Of a DNA stretch of 33,424 nucleotides, positions 1-7,009 are shown one piece after another; within the stretch, counting starts at the first letter, position 1, and every line of letters starts with the position of its first letter. Both the position numbers and the translations under genes were made by a program. Under the pieces are notes generated by a model. It saw only the letters and a program-made list of their open reading frames with translations. It was not told the origin of the DNA and did not search any database. Origin of the DNA: Thermodesulfovibrio sp. (GTDB taxonomy: Bacteria > Nitrospirota > Thermodesulfovibrionia > UBA6902); contig JALSHG010000006.1 of assembly GCA_026982355.1 (NCBI GenBank), forward strand, positions 1 to 33,424. Direction: 5' to 3'.

Positions 1-238
1 GTCTCTTTTCCGTCTCGAGTTCGATGTTGTGGCGTTCGCCGTAACCCTTTGCAACCTCGTTTTTCCCGCCGCCCCTGCCGAACCTGCCGGCGGCGTCGCT
101 GAGTGTTTCCCCCAGCTTGGCGTGTCCCTCAACGGAATCATAACTTTCAATCAGAGTGATCCTGGAGCTCTCCATCGGTTCCTTTGTGATTTTGTACGCC
201 CTGAAATGCCCCAGGTCGACTGCGATTATTATTTTCAT
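1..238 (-). CDS. Partial hypothetical protein, possibly host-attachment-like (N-terminus only)
   Basis: A leftward reading frame starts at ATG 238-236 and stays open to the left edge of the window, so only about 79 N-terminal residues are visible. A purine-rich GGAAG/GAGG stretch lies just upstream. The protein begins MKIIIAVDLGHFRAYKI and continues with an ESYDSVEGHAKLGE stretch, a glycine-rich segment (GRFGRGGG) and a charged segment ending near NIELETEKR. This layout recalls small bacterial proteins annotated as host-attachment or baeRF-like (PF10116 relatives), which are of uncertain function. The family link is from memory of general layout, not a clear motif. The opposite-strand frame over the same bases is a shadow. 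It diverges from the HAD gene to the right, so 239-363 should hold two divergent promoters, neither of which I can pick out confidently. Confidence 0.6.
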   Translation of the reverse strand, partial: MKIIIAVDLGHFRAYKITKEPMESSRITLIESYDSVEGHAKLGETLSDAAGRFGRGGGKNEVAKGYGERHNIELETEKR

Positions 239-363
239 CGGGTACCTCTTCTTCCTTTCTGAGATTTGATAGGCTCTACAGTTTAATTTTAACTCTTTAT
301 CTCATATATGACAAACATGGGATGATACCGGGACCGCCGCAGACGTGCCATATCCGGTAAAAT

Positions 364-1119
364 ATGGTAAAGTTACTGGAAAAGACCTTGAATAACGGAG
401 ATGCCGGCTTGAAAAGGAACACCCTTTCTATAGGCGCGTTTTTCGACGTTGACAAGACAATAACAGACAGCAACACCATGACCAGCTTTTATTGGTATTT
501 CCACCGGAACCGGCGGCGGCCGGATTTGCCCGTCATAGCCTCTCTGGCCAAATCAATGTACATGAGCGCGGCGTTCGTCAAGTTCGCATGGTGCCTTGCA
601 CACAGCCTGAAAGACGATGACAGAATGGCGGTCAATAAAAAATACTATGCCTGCCTCAGGGGAATAAACACGGAAGAATATCATAAGTTGGCGGGGCAGT
701 GGTTTTTCAGGGAAAAAATTTCTTCCACCTACAACACCAGGGTCATAGAGAGGCTGAAGGAGCACCAGTCGCAAAGACATACCGTTGTGCTTGTATCCGG
801 CTCGCATACGCCCCTGATAAGGCCTCTCGGGAACGAGCTGGGCGTGGATTCCATAATAGCAACAGAGGTTGAAACATCAGGGGGGCGCTTTACCGGCAGG
901 ATACTGAATGACGAACCGCTTGTGGGAGCGGGCAAGGCCAATGCCGTCAGAGCATTTGCCGGGAGGCACGGCATTGACCTGTCGCGGAGCTATGCCTACT
1001 CAGACCATTTCTCGGATGTAAAGATGCTTGAAGCAGTAGGAAATCCCTCCGCGGTAATCGGTGACAGGAGGTTGCGGGAATATGCGCAGGCGCGCGGCTG
1101 GGATATGATTATCCTCTGA
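364..1119 (+). CDS. HAD-superfamily subfamily IB phosphatase (SerB-like)
   Basis: A 251-residue HAD hydrolase with all four family motifs. Motif I is DVDKT (nucleophile Asp28, Asp30), motif II ends in Ser145 within VVLVSGSH, motif III is Lys191 in GAGKA, and motif IV is Asp214/Asp218 in YSDHFSDVK. This spacing fits the HAD-IB group, which includes phosphoserine phosphatase and uncharacterised relatives acting on small phosphorylated metabolites. The helical cap between motifs I and II (about residues 40-135) is larger and more basic than in SerB, so the substrate cannot be named. The ATG at 364 has no clear Shine-Dalgarno. A TTG at 409 is preceded by GGAG at 8-nt spacing and would give a start only 12 residues before motif I, so the true protein may be 15 residues shorter. 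The gene converges on the PilZ gene. Confidence 0.85.
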   Translation: MVKLLEKTLNNGDAGLKRNTLSIGAFFDVDKTITDSNTMTSFYWYFHRNRRRPDLPVIASLAKSMYMSAAFVKFAWCLAHSLKDDDRMAVNKKYYACLRGINTEEYHKLAGQWFFREKISSTYNTRVIERLKEHQSQRHTVVLVSGSHTPLIRPLGNELGVDSIIATEVETSGGRFTGRILNDEPLVGAGKANAVRAFAGRHGIDLSRSYAYSDHFSDVKMLEAVGNPSAVIGDRRLREYAQARGWDMIIL

Positions 1120-1143
1120 TACCCGCTCCGGGGAAAAATATCG

Positions 1144-1812
1144 TCACACGACAACAACGGATATCTTGTAACCGAACCGGTTTCTTGCATACTTGTCGGC
1201 GTACCAGTCGTTCTCGCGGCGGGTGCCGTCGATCAGATAGCTGAACCTGTACTCCCTGTTGCTGTCCAGATCCAAGGTTATGATAAAATCCCCGTTGTCC
1301 ATCCGCACCATGTGTGTTTCCGAAGGATCCCAGTTGTTGAAATCACCTATGAGACTGACGTTCCGCGCATCGCCGGCCGTCTCCTTCAGGAGCCTGAACG
1401 TAACCCTGCACCTGTATCCGTTGTTGTAATACTCCTTTATGAATCCCAGCTTGCTGGGCAGGCCGTCGGTATAGGGGATATGCACGAAGGAGAATATCTG
1501 TTCCAGCGCCTGTTTCTGCATGTCCCTGTCCTTCATCTTGAGCTCGATTCCCGCGAGGCATCTCCTGCCCGCCTGTCTCTTCCATACCACATCACCGAAC
1601 ACGGGCACGGATTTCTTCCCTCCCTGAAGCTCAACGATCAGTTCCAGGTTCTCATACACGATAAACCTGAAATCATGCGCCTCGACCCTGAACCCCCCGC
1701 TGCATAAATCCCGGGTCACACCTGTCGCATAGTCCGTGGCCCCGTAAGTAGGCCGGAACTTTACATTAATGGGGACTTCAAATCGCACGCATTTCCTTCT
1801 GTTGTTCAACAT
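1144..1812 (-). CDS. PilZ domain protein fused to a CBM48/AMPK-type glycogen-binding-like domain
   Basis: A 222-residue two-domain protein. Residues about 1-110 look like a PilZ (cyclic-di-GMP receptor) domain: a RKCVR motif at Arg6-Arg10 gives the RxxxR signature, followed by DLCSGG at 35-40, where the usual serine of the DxSxxG motif is Cys37. Residues about 132-222 look like the early-set immunoglobulin-like fold of CBM48/AMPK-beta domains, with VSLIGDFNNWDP (143-153), YRFSYLIDG and NDWYADKYARNRFG. No catalytic domain or signal peptide is visible, so a cytoplasmic c-di-GMP-responsive adaptor that binds a glucan or a protein partner is the simplest inference. The ATG at 1812 lies only about 2 nt after an AGGA, and a family A repeat lies immediately upstream. 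Confidence 0.82.
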   Translation of the reverse strand: MLNNRRKCVRFEVPINVKFRPTYGATDYATGVTRDLCSGGFRVEAHDFRFIVYENLELIVELQGGKKSVPVFGDVVWKRQAGRRCLAGIELKMKDRDMQKQALEQIFSFVHIPYTDGLPSKLGFIKEYYNNGYRCRVTFRLLKETAGDARNVSLIGDFNNWDPSETHMVRMDNGDFIITLDLDSNREYRFSYLIDGTRRENDWYADKYARNRFGYKISVVVV

Positions 1813-1826
1813 CTTCCTGTTTTTTT

Positions 1827-1919
1827 ACCTTAGCAGCGGCATAAAAACACCGCCCGCGGGCAGGAGAGCCCGGAGGTTTTACGGCGGACTTCTCTGCCGG
1901 CTTATGCAACATTAAGGTT
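1827..1919 (-). repeat. Family A palindromic repeat, about 90-bp form
   Basis: The outer ends read ACCTTAGCAGCGGCATAAA on the left and TTATGCAACATTAAGGT on the right, an imperfect inverted pair. The core has GC-rich inverted arms (GCCCGCGGGCAGGAGAGCCC against CTCTGCCGGC). It lies in the presumed leader of the PilZ gene. Orientation is opposite to the copy at 2936-3027. Confidence 0.9.
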
Positions 1920-2124
1920 TATTTTTGCCCTGGAAACCGGGGCAGGCCTCAAACCCTTTGCAGCTTTTCCGTTTTCTCAGCTTGCAGTCCCTGTTTACAC
2001 ATATGTCCGCGCCCTGTTTTTCGGGGGAGGGCTTTTTCCGCCTGCCGGTATGTTTTTGCTCTGCCACGGTTTGTTATTGCAACAGCCCGGCTTATCCAGG
2101 GAGAAGTTGAGCGACCACAACGGA

Positions 2125-2167
2125 TATGATTTAAATCATACCTGCTCTTCATATGCAGCAATATGAT
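2125..2167 (+). promoter_or_regulatory. Putative FNR/CRP-type operator and class II promoter
   Basis: TATGATTTAAATCATA at 2125-2140 is a perfect 16-bp palindrome. Its core TGAT-N4-ATCA matches the FNR-family half-site pair TTGAT-N4-ATCAA except for the outermost bases. A -10-like TATGAT lies at 2162-2167. A transcript start near 2174 would place the palindrome centre (2132.5) at about -41.5, the classic activator position. A second inverted pair, GCAATA (2158-2163) and TATTGC (2173-2178), overlaps the -10 and start. The rest of 1920-2315 shows no convincing gene. Confidence 0.5.
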
Positions 2168-2315
2168 GTATTTATTGCAGATGAACATATATATACTACA
2201 AAAAAACCGTGTACAAAAACAATTGAAAAATTTTTGCGGAAGTTTTAGCATGTTGGAGAGCCGTGGAAGCCGGAAGATGCACCGCCGGGTTACACGCCTG
2301 AAGCAGGAGGTGATT

Positions 2316-2888
2316 ATGGATGCCAAAGAACTGTTCCGGAATGCACAGCGTTTTTTCGTTGAAGGCAGGCACAGGGAAAGTATCGAGGCCTTCGGCAAGT
2401 CCATAGATGCTGGGGAGAGAACCGAAATCGCGTTTCTCAGCCGGGGGGTCGCCTACCTCAAAATAGAGGACACGGACAGGGCCATAGAAGACTTCAGCAC
2501 AGTGATAGGCATGAACGACCGGAATTTCCGCGCGTATTTCTACCGCGGCACCGCGTATATGAGAAAGGAGGATTTCAGGAGCGCCATAGCCGATTTTGAC
2601 AAAACCATAGAGCTGAAGCCGGACCACGGCGCTGCGTTTTTTGCAAGGGGCACGGCGTATGCGCAGACAGGCAATGAGTACGAGGCCTCGAGAAACCTGA
2701 AGACGGCCATGACTTTCTCCGAGATCTCGATGCAGAGCTTTGCGGACCATTACGGGATGTTCAGGACCCAGTTCGACAAGGCGCTGGCATTTATGACAGG
2801 CGCGGATATCCCGCCCTCCGTGTCGCTGACGGGTGACGAAATAAAGACCCTGAAAAAATGGCTTGACGAAGGGGACGAATACCATTAG
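2316..2888 (+). CDS. Tetratricopeptide repeat protein
   Basis: A 190-residue protein built from TPR helices-turn-helices. Repeats begin near residue 3 (AKELFRNAQRFFVEGRHRES), 38 (AFLSRGVAYLKIEDTDRAIE), 71 (RAYFYRGTAYMRKEDFRSAI) and 105 (AAFFARGTAYAQTGNEYEAS), each with the expected small residues at positions 8 and 20. No signal peptide or membrane segment is seen, so a cytoplasmic scaffold is likely; partners are unknown. The ATG at 2316 is chosen because AGGAGGTGATT, almost a perfect anti-16S match, lies directly upstream. The frame stays open to 2163, but those residues are not TPR-like and would ignore that site. A possible FNR/CRP-controlled promoter about 140 nt upstream suggests oxygen or redox control. 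Confidence 0.88.
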   Translation: MDAKELFRNAQRFFVEGRHRESIEAFGKSIDAGERTEIAFLSRGVAYLKIEDTDRAIEDFSTVIGMNDRNFRAYFYRGTAYMRKEDFRSAIADFDKTIELKPDHGAAFFARGTAYAQTGNEYEASRNLKTAMTFSEISMQSFADHYGMFRTQFDKALAFMTGADIPPSVSLTGDEIKTLKKWLDEGDEYH

Positions 2889-2935
2889 GATATCCTTGAC
2901 TTCAGATTAATATTGCATGAACCGGCGGTGGTTTT

Positions 2936-3027
2936 ACCTTAATGTTGCACAAGCCGGCAGGGGAGTCCGGCGTAAAACCTCCGGGCTCTCCTGCCCGCGG
3001 GCGGCATTTTTATGCCGCTGTAAGGTT
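2936..3027 (+). repeat. Family A palindromic repeat, about 90-bp form, nested in a shorter copy
   Basis: A complete copy from ACCTTAATGTTGCACAAG to ATGCCGCTGTAAGGTT. Left of it, 2907-2930 repeats the left end again (TTAATATTGCATGAACCGGC). Right of it, 3029-3042 repeats the short-form right end (ATGCAACCGTAAGG). The flanks joined together resemble the 50-bp form at 28553-28602, so this looks like one element inside another. It lies in the leader of the transketolase gene. Confidence 0.9.
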
Positions 3028-3057
3028 GATGCAACCGTAAGGAATGAAGGGAGGCGT

Positions 3058-4890
3058 GTGGATACCGAAAGAAAACTGGAAAAAATTGCAAGACTGATTC
3101 GTTACTATATTCTTGTATCAACCACAAACGCCGGTTCCGGCCATCCGACTTCTTCCCTGTCGGCAACCGACCTGATGACATGCCTCCTGTTCGGCGGGAT
3201 ATTCAGGTTCGACATAAACCGGCCCGGGCACCCCAACAATGACCGCCTGATCTTTTCCAAGGGCCATGCCGCCCCGCTTTTTTACGCACAGTGGGCCGCA
3301 GCCGGCGTGTTGACCGAGGAAGAGCTGATGAGCCTGAGGAAGTTCGGCAGCCGCCTTGAAGGCCATCCCACGAGGGCGTTCGACCTTGTTGAAGCGGCAA
3401 CCGGCTCCCTCGGACAGGGGCTCTCCATAGGAGTCGGCATCGCCCTGAACGCCGCATATGTAGACAAACTTCCGTACAGGACATACGTGCTCCTGGGAGA
3501 CAGTGAAATGGCCGAAGGCTCGCAGTGGGAGGCAATGCAGATAGCCTCCCATTACAGGCTCGGCAATCTTGTAGGCATCCTTGATGTAAACCGCCTGGGC
3601 CAGCGCGGAGAGACAATGTACGGGCATAACCTGGCGCTTTATGAAAAACGCATATCCTCTTTCGGCTGGGAGACCATTGTAATCGACGGGCATTCCACGG
3701 GGGAAATCCTCTCAGCCTATGAAAAGGCCTCGGCCGCCGGGGACAGGCCCGTCATGATCATCGCAAGGACCGTAAAGGGCAGGGGTGTCTCATTCATAGA
3801 GGATAAAAACGGCTGGCACGGCAAGACCATCAGCCGCGAGGACCTGCCGCGCGCCCTTGAAGAACTCGGCGAGGTTGATAAATCAGTGCGCGGGGAGATT
3901 CCGCTGCCGGAAGACATTGAGCCCGGTAAAAAGGCGCCGCAGGATATGGAGGATGTTGATTATGAGCCGGGCACGCCCGTTGCCACGAGGAAGGCATACG
4001 GAAACGCACTGAAGCGCATTTTTCCGGCCTTCCCCGGCATGGTGGTGCTGGATGCCGAGGTAAGCAATTCAACCTATTCGGAAATATTCCGGGAGGCGTA
4101 TCCGGAGCGTTTTTTCGAGATGTATATCGCGGAGCAGAACATGGCCGGCGTGGCCCTCGGCCTAGCATCAAGGGGCAGGACACCATTTGTCTCCACCTTT
4201 GCCGCATTCATGACCCGCGCATGCGACCAGATAAGGATGAGCCGTTATTCCGGGGCCGACATCAAGTTCTGCGGCTCGCACGCCGGAGTATCAATAGGTG
4301 AAGACGGCGCATCGCAGATGGGCCTTGAGGACATCTCCATGTTCAGGGCGATCCTCGACAGCGTGGTCCTGTACCCCTCCGACGCCGTATCGACCGAAAG
4401 GCTCGTGGAAGAGATGGCGGGGCATAAAGGCATAGCATACCTAAGAACCACGCGCAAAGCAACGCCTGTCATCTACAGCAGGGACGAGAAATTCTCAATC
4501 GGCGGCAGCAAGGTGCTGAGACAGAGCGATAAAGACAGGGTGACTGTTATTGCCGCCGGCATCACCCTGCATGAGGCCCTTCAGGCATACGAGGAATTAA
4601 TGAAAGAGGATATCTTCATACGTGTTATTGATCTTTACAGCATAAAACCCCTCGACCGCACCGCCCTTGAAACCGCCGCCAGGGAAACAGGCGCGTTTAT
4701 TACCGTTGAAGACCATTTCAGCGAAGGGGGCATCGGAGAGGCCGTAAGGAGCTCGATCCCGGAAAACCCCGTGCCTGTATATTCACTTGCAGTGAGAAAG
4801 ATGCCCAGGAGCGGCAAGCCGGCCGAACTGCTTGATTACGAGGAAATATCAAAGGGGGCGATTGTTTCTGCGGTTAAGAAGCTGTTATGA
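3058..4890 (+). CDS. tkt: Transketolase, full-length single-chain
   Basis: A 610-residue transketolase, transferring two-carbon ketol units in the non-oxidative pentose phosphate pathway, with thiamine diphosphate and a divalent metal. The N-terminal half has GSGHPTSS near residue 27, KGHAAP, EGHPT, TGSLGQGL and the ThDP/metal motif starting GDSEMAEG near 146. The central pyrimidine-binding domain carries the activating glutamate Glu359 in AEQNMAG, followed by GSHAGVSIGEDGASQMGLED. The size and motifs resemble the shorter animal-type transketolases more than E. coli TktA. GTG 3058 is chosen because GGGAGG ends 3 nt before it. The frame is open upstream to 2917, but that stretch is a translated repeat element. 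Its TGA stop overlaps the edge of a family B element. A second, split transketolase lies at 15194-17027. Confidence 0.93.
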   Translation: MDTERKLEKIARLIRYYILVSTTNAGSGHPTSSLSATDLMTCLLFGGIFRFDINRPGHPNNDRLIFSKGHAAPLFYAQWAAAGVLTEEELMSLRKFGSRLEGHPTRAFDLVEAATGSLGQGLSIGVGIALNAAYVDKLPYRTYVLLGDSEMAEGSQWEAMQIASHYRLGNLVGILDVNRLGQRGETMYGHNLALYEKRISSFGWETIVIDGHSTGEILSAYEKASAAGDRPVMIIARTVKGRGVSFIEDKNGWHGKTISREDLPRALEELGEVDKSVRGEIPLPEDIEPGKKAPQDMEDVDYEPGTPVATRKAYGNALKRIFPAFPGMVVLDAEVSNSTYSEIFREAYPERFFEMYIAEQNMAGVALGLASRGRTPFVSTFAAFMTRACDQIRMSRYSGADIKFCGSHAGVSIGEDGASQMGLEDISMFRAILDSVVLYPSDAVSTERLVEEMAGHKGIAYLRTTRKATPVIYSRDEKFSIGGSKVLRQSDKDRVTVIAAGITLHEALQAYEELMKEDIFIRVIDLYSIKPLDRTALETAARETGAFITVEDHFSEGGIGEAVRSSIPENPVPVYSLAVRKMPRSGKPAELLDYEEISKGAIVSAVKKLL

Positions 4891-5015
4891 GTCTCTTGCA
4901 AAAGTCCTCCGTCCGTCACATCGAGCGGAGAGAGGTGTCTTATAACTCATCGATACCGAAAGATTTCTCCCTTGGTCGAAATGACAAGGCATTTTCATGC
5001 TTTTGCAAGAGTCTC
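4889..5015. repeat. Family B element with terminal inverted repeats (MITE-like)
   Basis: The left end GAGTCTCTTGCAAAAG (4889-4904) and the right end CTTTTGCAAGAGTCTC (5000-5015) are inverted repeats matching at 15 of 16 positions, bounding 127 bp with no reading frame. The interior contains GATTTCTCCCTTGGTCGAAA. The reverse complement recurs at 33328-33424. The tkt stop codon TGA (4888-4890) shares its last two bases with the element. No clear target duplication is visible. Confidence 0.85.
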
Positions 5016-5048
5016 GCATGACTTTAATATTGCAATACACCCTTTAAG

Positions 5049-5137
5049 TCCTGCAACAGGGACATATTTCCGGTGTCCCGACGCTTTATAAAGGTTTTAC
5101 GCCGGACCCTCCTGCCGGCTTATGCAGCTGTAAGGTT
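5049..5137 (-). repeat. Family A repeat, truncated long form
   Basis: From TCCTGCAACAGGGACATATT to CAGCTGTAAGGTT this matches the right-hand portion of the long copy at 21609-21826, including GCTTTATAAAGGTTTTACGC and CCTGCCGGCTTATGC. The left part is missing and family B lies about 34 bp away. The whole gap 4891-5320 holds family B, this fragment, then the csp promoter and leader. Confidence 0.88.
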
Positions 5138-5161
5138 AAGGTGGACTGGGTTGCTGCAGGG

Positions 5162-5190
5162 TTGACAATTATCATTATGCATGTTAGGCT
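5162..5190 (+). promoter_or_regulatory. Sigma-70-type promoter ahead of the csp leader
   Basis: A perfect -35 TTGACA (5162-5167) is separated by 17 bp from TAGGCT (5185-5190), a 4-of-6 match to TATAAT. Transcription would begin near 5197, leaving a leader of about 124 nt before the cold-shock gene. The leader contains a terminator-like hairpin. Confidence 0.6.
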
Positions 5191-5223
5191 TAGAGTGAAG
5201 TTCAGAAGTTTTTGTAAGAGGCC

Positions 5224-5263
5224 GGGCCGCAAAGACTTTAGCTTTGCGGTCCCTTTTTGTTTT
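5224..5263 (+). terminator. Intrinsic terminator in the csp leader (possible attenuator or sRNA end)
   Basis: GGGCCGCAAAG (5224-5234) pairs with CTTTGCGGTCCC (5242-5253), 11 pairs with one G-U, around a 7-nt loop. It is followed by TTTTTGTTTT. It lies between the promoter at 5162 and the csp start at 5321, so it would end transcripts at about 65-70 nt unless read through. Confidence 0.72.
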
Positions 5264-5320
5264 AAAGGCAACGGGTCGTTCTGATACTTTAGTTTATATG
5301 TAAGGAGGCAGGCAAAAGAT

Positions 5321-5521
5321 ATGGTGAACGGTACAGTAAAGTGGTTCAACGAATCCAAAGGCTACGGCTTTATCTCGAAAGAAGACGGCGGCGATGTTTT
5401 CGTCCATTACTCTTCCATAGCCGGCAACGGTTTCAAATCTCTTTTGGAAGGCGATTCCGTCAGTTTTGAGATTGAAGAAGGCGCAAAGGGCCAGAAAGCA
5501 ATCAACGTGATCAAGCTGTGA
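5321..5521 (+). CDS. Cold-shock domain protein (CspA family)
   Basis: A 66-residue single-domain OB-fold nucleic-acid-binding protein of the usual length for CspA homologues. RNP1 is KGYGFI (residues 13-18) and RNP2 is VFVHYS (about 26-31), with the family opening [13 protein letters not shown]. It likely acts as an RNA chaperone in the cytoplasm. AAGGAGGC lies upstream of the ATG. The gene has its own promoter, a long leader with an internal terminator and a strong terminator immediately after the stop, so it is an independent single-gene unit. Long leaders that control expression are known for cold-shock genes, so read-through of the leader terminator is a plausible control point. Confidence 0.95.
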   Translation: MVNGTVKWFNESKGYGFISKEDGGDVFVHYSSIAGNGFKSLLEGDSVSFEIEEGAKGQKAINVIKL

Positions 5522-5532
5522 TCAACTTCCGG

Positions 5533-5568
5533 GGCGCTTCCTGCAAAAGCAGGAAGCGCCTTTATTTT
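5533..5568 (+). terminator. Strong intrinsic terminator after csp
   Basis: GGCGCTTCCTGC (5533-5544) and GCAGGAAGCGCC (5549-5560) form a perfect 12-bp stem with an AAAA loop, followed by TTTATTTT. It begins about 11 bp after the csp stop. Confidence 0.95.
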
Positions 5569-5628
5569 CCCACGCCCTCCATTTGACTAACGCTTCTGAT
5601 TTCCTGTAATATTTCATAGTCCAAATAA

Positions 5629-5716
5629 ACCCTGATGTTGCATAAGCGGGCGGGAGGGTCTCCGGCGTAAAACCTCCGGGCTCTCCCGCGCGCGGTATTT
5701 TTATGCCGGTGTAAGG
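5629..5716 (+). repeat. Family A palindromic repeat, about 90-bp form
   Basis: From ACCCTGATGTTGCATAAGC to TTTATGCCGGTGTAAGG, with the characteristic GTAAAACCTCCGGGCTCTCC core. It lies between the csp terminator and leuC, ending 36 bp before the leuC start. Confidence 0.9.
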
Positions 5717-5752
5717 CAAACCATGCCGCCGGCAATTTCCGGAGGAACATCA

Positions 5753-7009
5753 TTGACAATAACGGAGCAAATCCTTGCAGTACATGCGGGCAGAGAACAG
5801 GTGTCGCCCGGCGAACTGATAAACGCAAAGGTCGACATCGTACTCGCAAACGATATAACCGCGCCCATAGCGATCAGGGAGTTTGAAAAGACCGGGGCCG
5901 CGGATGTTTTCGACAGGGACAGGATCGCCTTCATACCGGATCATTTTACACCGCAGAAGGACATCAGGGCCGCGGAGCAGTGCAGGATGCTCAGGGATTT
6001 TGCAAGGGATTACAACCTCGGGCTTTATTTCGAGGTCGGCAGGATGGGTGTTGAGCATGCACTTCTTCCGGAGCAGGGCATTGTCCTGCCCGGAGACCTC
6101 GTCATAGGCGCGGACAGCCATACATGCACATACGGCGCCCTCGGGGCATTCTCCACGGGCGTGGGCTCAACCGATGCGGCTGCTGCAATGGCAACCGGCG
6201 AATGCTGGTTCAGGGTGCCTGAGTCCATGAAACTCATCTATTACGGCAAACTGAACAGGTGGGTCGGAGGAAAGGACCTGATACTTCACACAATCGGCGC
6301 CATAGGGGTGGACGGGGCGCTTTACAGGGCAATGGAATTCGAGGGCGAGGCGATAAGCTCGCTTCCCATGGCCGGGAGACTGACCATGTGCAATATGGCG
6401 ATTGAAGCCGGCGCCAAGAACGGCATCATTGTTCCGGACCGTGTTACCGAAGAATACGTAAAGCCGAGGGCGAAGAGGCGGTACGCGTTTTATTCATCCG
6501 GCGAAGACGCAACGTATGTTGATGTCAGGGAATACGACTGTTCAAAGATACCGCTTACCGTATCCTGCCCCCACCTGCCGTCCAATACCAGGCCTGCCGA
6601 GGAGCTTTCCTCGGTTGCGATCGACCAGGTCGTCGTGGGCTCATGCACAAACGGCAGGCTGGAGGATATAAGGGAGGCTGCGGAGATTATAAAGGGCCGG
6701 AAGGTTCATCCGGACACGAGGATGATAGTTATCCCCGCAACCCAGCAGATTTACCTGGATGCACTGAAAGAGGGACTGGCGGAGATTTTCATTGAGGCCG
6801 GCGCCGTGTTTTCAACCCCTACATGCGGGCCGTGCCTCGGCGGCCACATGGGTGTCCTTGCAAAGGGGGAGAGGGCGGTTGCAACCACGAACAGGAATTT
6901 TACGGGCAGGATGGGGCATCCCGAAAGCGAGGTTTATCTCGCCAACCCCGCCGTTGCCGCGGCATCCGCCGTCAAGGGCAGGATAGCCGTCCCGGAGGAG
7001 GTACTGTGA
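5753..7009 (+). CDS. leuC: 3-isopropylmalate dehydratase large subunit (HacA/LeuC type)
   Basis: A 418-residue aconitase-family large subunit. With LeuD it isomerises 2-isopropylmalate to 3-isopropylmalate in leucine synthesis through a [4Fe-4S] cluster. Cluster ligands are Cys298 in SCTNGR and Cys358 and Cys361 in TCGPCLGG. Other family marks are GADSHTCTYGALGAFSTGVGSTD and the C-terminal NFTGRMGHPESEVYLANP. The start is TTG 5753, because GGAGGA at 5741-5746 has a 6-nt spacing and the protein then opens with the family-typical TITEQILAVHAG; the frame runs upstream to 5723 without a better site. It overlaps leuD by 4 bp. leuA and leuB are not in the window, so homoaconitase or a citramalate-pathway role cannot be excluded. 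Confidence 0.93.
   Translation: MTITEQILAVHAGREQVSPGELINAKVDIVLANDITAPIAIREFEKTGAADVFDRDRIAFIPDHFTPQKDIRAAEQCRMLRDFARDYNLGLYFEVGRMGVEHALLPEQGIVLPGDLVIGADSHTCTYGALGAFSTGVGSTDAAAAMATGECWFRVPESMKLIYYGKLNRWVGGKDLILHTIGAIGVDGALYRAMEFEGEAISSLPMAGRLTMCNMAIEAGAKNGIIVPDRVTEEYVKPRAKRRYAFYSSGEDATYVDVREYDCSKIPLTVSCPHLPSNTRPAEELSSVAIDQVVVGSCTNGRLEDIREAAEIIKGRKVHPDTRMIVIPATQQIYLDALKEGLAEIFIEAGAVFSTPTCGPCLGGHMGVLAKGERAVATTNRNFTGRMGHPESEVYLANPAVAAASAVKGRIAVPEEVL

Noticed and set aside
2163-2315. Upstream extension of the TPR protein by 51 residues
   Set aside because: The added residues are not TPR-like, and a near-perfect Shine-Dalgarno sits directly before the ATG at 2316.
1949-2404. Leftward 151-codon frame before and across the TPR gene start
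   Set aside because: It lies antisense to the TPR start, is rich in Cys, Arg and Ser with no recognisable domain, and covers the promoter region.
2896-2901. TTGACT as a -35 for the transketolase gene
   Set aside because: No acceptable -10 lies 15-19 bp downstream.
2917-3057. N-terminal extension of the single-chain transketolase
   Set aside because: It is a translation of the family A repeat; the family motifs start after GTG 3058.
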